From the NCBI GenBank assembly GCA_964649385.1, contig CAZYRA010000067.1, positions 1 through 6,539 on the forward strand: a stretch of DNA of 6,539 bases. Direction: 5' to 3'. Positions 5,677-6,539 of this stretch are shown piece by piece. Within the stretch, counting starts at the first letter, position 1. Each line of letters starts with the position of its first letter. This DNA is from UBA5760 sp964649385 (GTDB lineage: Bacteria > Chloroflexota > Dehalococcoidia > Dehalococcoidales > UBA5760). The position numbers and the translations under genes were made by a program. Below the pieces are notes generated by a model. It did no database searches, was not told where the DNA came from, and saw only the letters and a list, made by a program, of their open reading frames with translations.

Positions 5677-5770
5677 AAAACCCGTAGAAGAGGTAGAGCT
5701 TTGGGTTACGCAATTTTACGCCAAGCAGACCCAGAAATCCCAGATAACCTAAATAGCCCAGATTATGCAT
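5648..5770 (-). CDS. Tiny glycine-repeat membrane protein, 40 residues
   Basis: The frame begins MHN and continues LGYLGYLGFLGLLG (4-17), with glycines at residues 5, 8, 11, 14 and 17. A short polar turn, VKLRNPK (18-24), is followed by a second, aromatic hydrophobic stretch, LYLFYGFYAFYLFFFL (25-40). This makes either one or two membrane segments with a glycine face suited to tight helix packing. The pattern resembles the short GYLGFLG membrane proteins of the DUF3796 type, a resemblance recalled and not searched. AAGGA lies 8 nt upstream of the ATG at 5770, an ideal ribosome binding site. No function can be assigned. It is on the same strand as rnc and 156 nt upstream of it. The gene may have been missed by annotation because of its length. 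Confidence 0.55.
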   Translation of the reverse strand: MHNLGYLGYLGFLGLLGVKLRNPKLYLFYGFYAFYLFFFL

Positions 5771-5962
5771 ACAATACTTCCTTGCCTGAGCAGCTAACGG
5801 TACTTAGGTATCTATTTTAACCTTTAGCTGGTTAGAGGTGAAAGTCCCTACCCTTTATATACAAGGAATATTATACAGAAGGTGTCATAGTCATCGACTG
5901 TCTTTCACAGGTTGGCTACAGCAAGAATCCGACTGGTACCAGATATGGCAGGCACGGTACCT
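5771..5962. other. Non-coding stretch between the tiny membrane ORF and the tRNA-Gln promoter
   Basis: No convincing coding frame is seen on either strand. It contains an AT-rich patch (about 5855-5878) with TATAAT on the minus strand at 5875-5870, which could be the -10 of a promoter for the leftward small ORFs and rnc, although no good -35 precedes it. It also holds the palindrome CTGGTACCAG (5933-5942) and a second GGTACC at 5956-5961 that could pair with the first. A GAGGTGAAAGTCCC stretch near 5835-5848 has no assigned role. Confidence 0.4.
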
Positions 5963-5991
5963 TTGACTTATCTCGTCTTAGACGCTATAAT
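5963..5991 (+). promoter_or_regulatory. Promoter of tRNA-Gln
   Basis: TTGACT (5963-5968) and a perfect TATAAT (5986-5991) are separated by exactly 17 nt. Transcription would start near 5998, only about 4 nt before the tRNA. This is the strongest promoter match in the window and fits a stable RNA gene. Confidence 0.85.
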
Positions 5992-6001
5992 TTTAGCGCG
6001 C

Positions 6002-6075
6002 TGGGGAATAGTCTAGTGGTAGGACGGCGGACTCTGAATCCGTGAGCGAAGGTTCGAATCCTTCTTCCCCAGCCA
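6002..6075 (+). tRNA. tRNA-Gln (anticodon CTG), with encoded CCA
   Basis: The acceptor strands TGGGGAA (6002-6008) and TTCCCCA (6065-6071) pair perfectly, followed by discriminator G and an encoded CCA (6073-6075). The anticodon stem GCGGA/TCCGT encloses the loop CTCTGAA, giving anticodon CTG at 6034-6036, which reads CAG glutamine codons. The T-arm is GAAGG-TTCGAAT-CCTTC. A U1-A72 closing pair is typical of tRNA-Gln. It converges on rpe with 8 bp between the CCA and the rpe stop, leaving no room for a terminator outside rpe. Confidence 0.96.
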
Positions 6076-6083
6076 CTAGAGAC

Positions 6084-6539
6084 TCAAATCGAATCTTGGT
6101 TGATGCTGGCCCGTATCGCCGCCAGGGAATCCTTAACCGTCCTCTGTGAGTTAAACACCGCCGCCCCGGCTACCAGCACCCTGGCTCCTGCCTTCACCAC
6201 CCCGGGAGCCGTCTCGGTATTAATACCGCCATCCACCTCCAGTTCAGCCGTCAGCCCTCTCCGGTCAAGCCCGGTACGCAGGCGGGCTATCTTGTCCAGC
6301 ATACCCTTGATGAAGGTCTGCCCGCCAAAACCAGGATTAACCGTCATTACCAGGACCAGGTCAAGCTCGGGAAGGATTTCGTCAAGCATATCCAGCGGCG
6401 TAGCCGGGTTAAGAGACACCCCGGCTTTAACCCCCAACCCCTTAATCATCTGTACGACCCGGTGGATATGAGAGCAGGTCTCAATGTGAACGGTAATAAT
6501 ATCCGCTCCGGCATCGGCAAAGTGTTTAATCTGCCGCTC
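6084..6539 (-). CDS. rpe: Ribulose-phosphate 3-epimerase, N-terminal part beyond the window
   Basis: This enzyme interconverts D-ribulose 5-phosphate and D-xylulose 5-phosphate in the pentose phosphate and Calvin pathways. The 151 residues seen are the C-terminal two thirds of a TIM-barrel protein. The frame is open to the window edge, so the internal ATG at 6449 is not the start. Signatures are FADAGADIITVHIE (7-20, with the metal-ligand His), KAGVSLNPATP, VMTVNPGFGGQTF and EVDGGINTETAP (with the catalytic Asp), then the phosphate-binding GARVLVAGAAVF. The first metal ligands lie in the missing part. The gene ends in TGA 8 bp from the convergent tRNA-Gln. Nothing suggests it is broken. Confidence 0.96.
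   Translation of the reverse strand, partial: ERQIKHFADAGADIITVHIETCSHIHRVVQMIKGLGVKAGVSLNPATPLDMLDEILPELDLVLVMTVNPGFGGQTFIKGMLDKIARLRTGLDRRGLTAELEVDGGINTETAPGVVKAGARVLVAGAAVFNSQRTVKDSLAAIRASINQDSI

Noticed and set aside
5549..5752. 67-codon plus-strand frame (MSNELSIPM...) between rnc and tRNA-Gln
   Set aside because: It has no ribosome binding site and is antisense to the better supported 40-residue membrane ORF with its AAGGA site.
6100..6471. 123-codon plus-strand frame antisense to rpe
   Set aside because: Shadow of rpe, rich in Ser/Pro/Thr, no recognisable domain.
1..6539. CRISPR array, insertion sequence or prophage
   Set aside because: No regularly spaced repeats, no transposase or integrase, and no long terminal inverted repeats; the gene content is housekeeping.

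Overview
This 6.5 kb window looks like ordinary chromosome from a bacterium of mid GC content, most plausibly a member of the Chloroflexota, class Dehalococcoidia. That placement is an inference from gene style: RNase III with NERPEFLGD and NLAGALEA variants, frequent TTG starts, a small charged MGKRDIRHREPKK protein of a kind I recall from that group, and a very short SSB tail. It needs a sequence search to confirm. No phage, transposase, integrase or CRISPR array is visible.

Left part (1-1440): a tRNA-Asp cut by the window edge runs leftward from its own promoter. Divergent from it is the classic rpsF-ssb-rpsR operon (ribosomal proteins bS6 and bS18 flanking single-stranded DNA-binding protein), read from a consensus extended -10 promoter. 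The operon ends in two tandem hairpins, the second a possible terminator. rplI, which often follows rpsR elsewhere, is absent.

Centre (1450-4147): a rightward molybdenum cofactor unit, mobA-moeA plus a DUF362-like gene. The genes are coupled by a 14-nt overlap and a 3-nt gap. MoeA inserts molybdenum into molybdopterin and MobA adds GMP to make the guanylylated cofactor. The role of the DUF362-like protein is unknown. The mobA start region carries an unusual palindrome between the ribosome binding site and the TTG start.

Right part (4158-5770, leftward): acylphosphatase, a 47-residue charged protein with its own promoter-like sequence, RNase III (rnc), and upstream of rnc one or two tiny open frames. 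One of these is a convincing 40-residue GxxG-repeat membrane peptide with a good ribosome binding site. The acylphosphatase and DUF362-like genes converge with only 10 nt between them.

Right edge (5963-6539): a tRNA-Gln(CTG) with a near-consensus promoter points right and converges, 8 bp apart, with the 3' part of rpe (ribulose-phosphate 3-epimerase), which runs off the window. Nothing here is clearly an undescribed system. The most informative non-routine items are the tiny genes around rnc, the glycine at a usual RNase III metal-ligand position, and the mobA translation start architecture.
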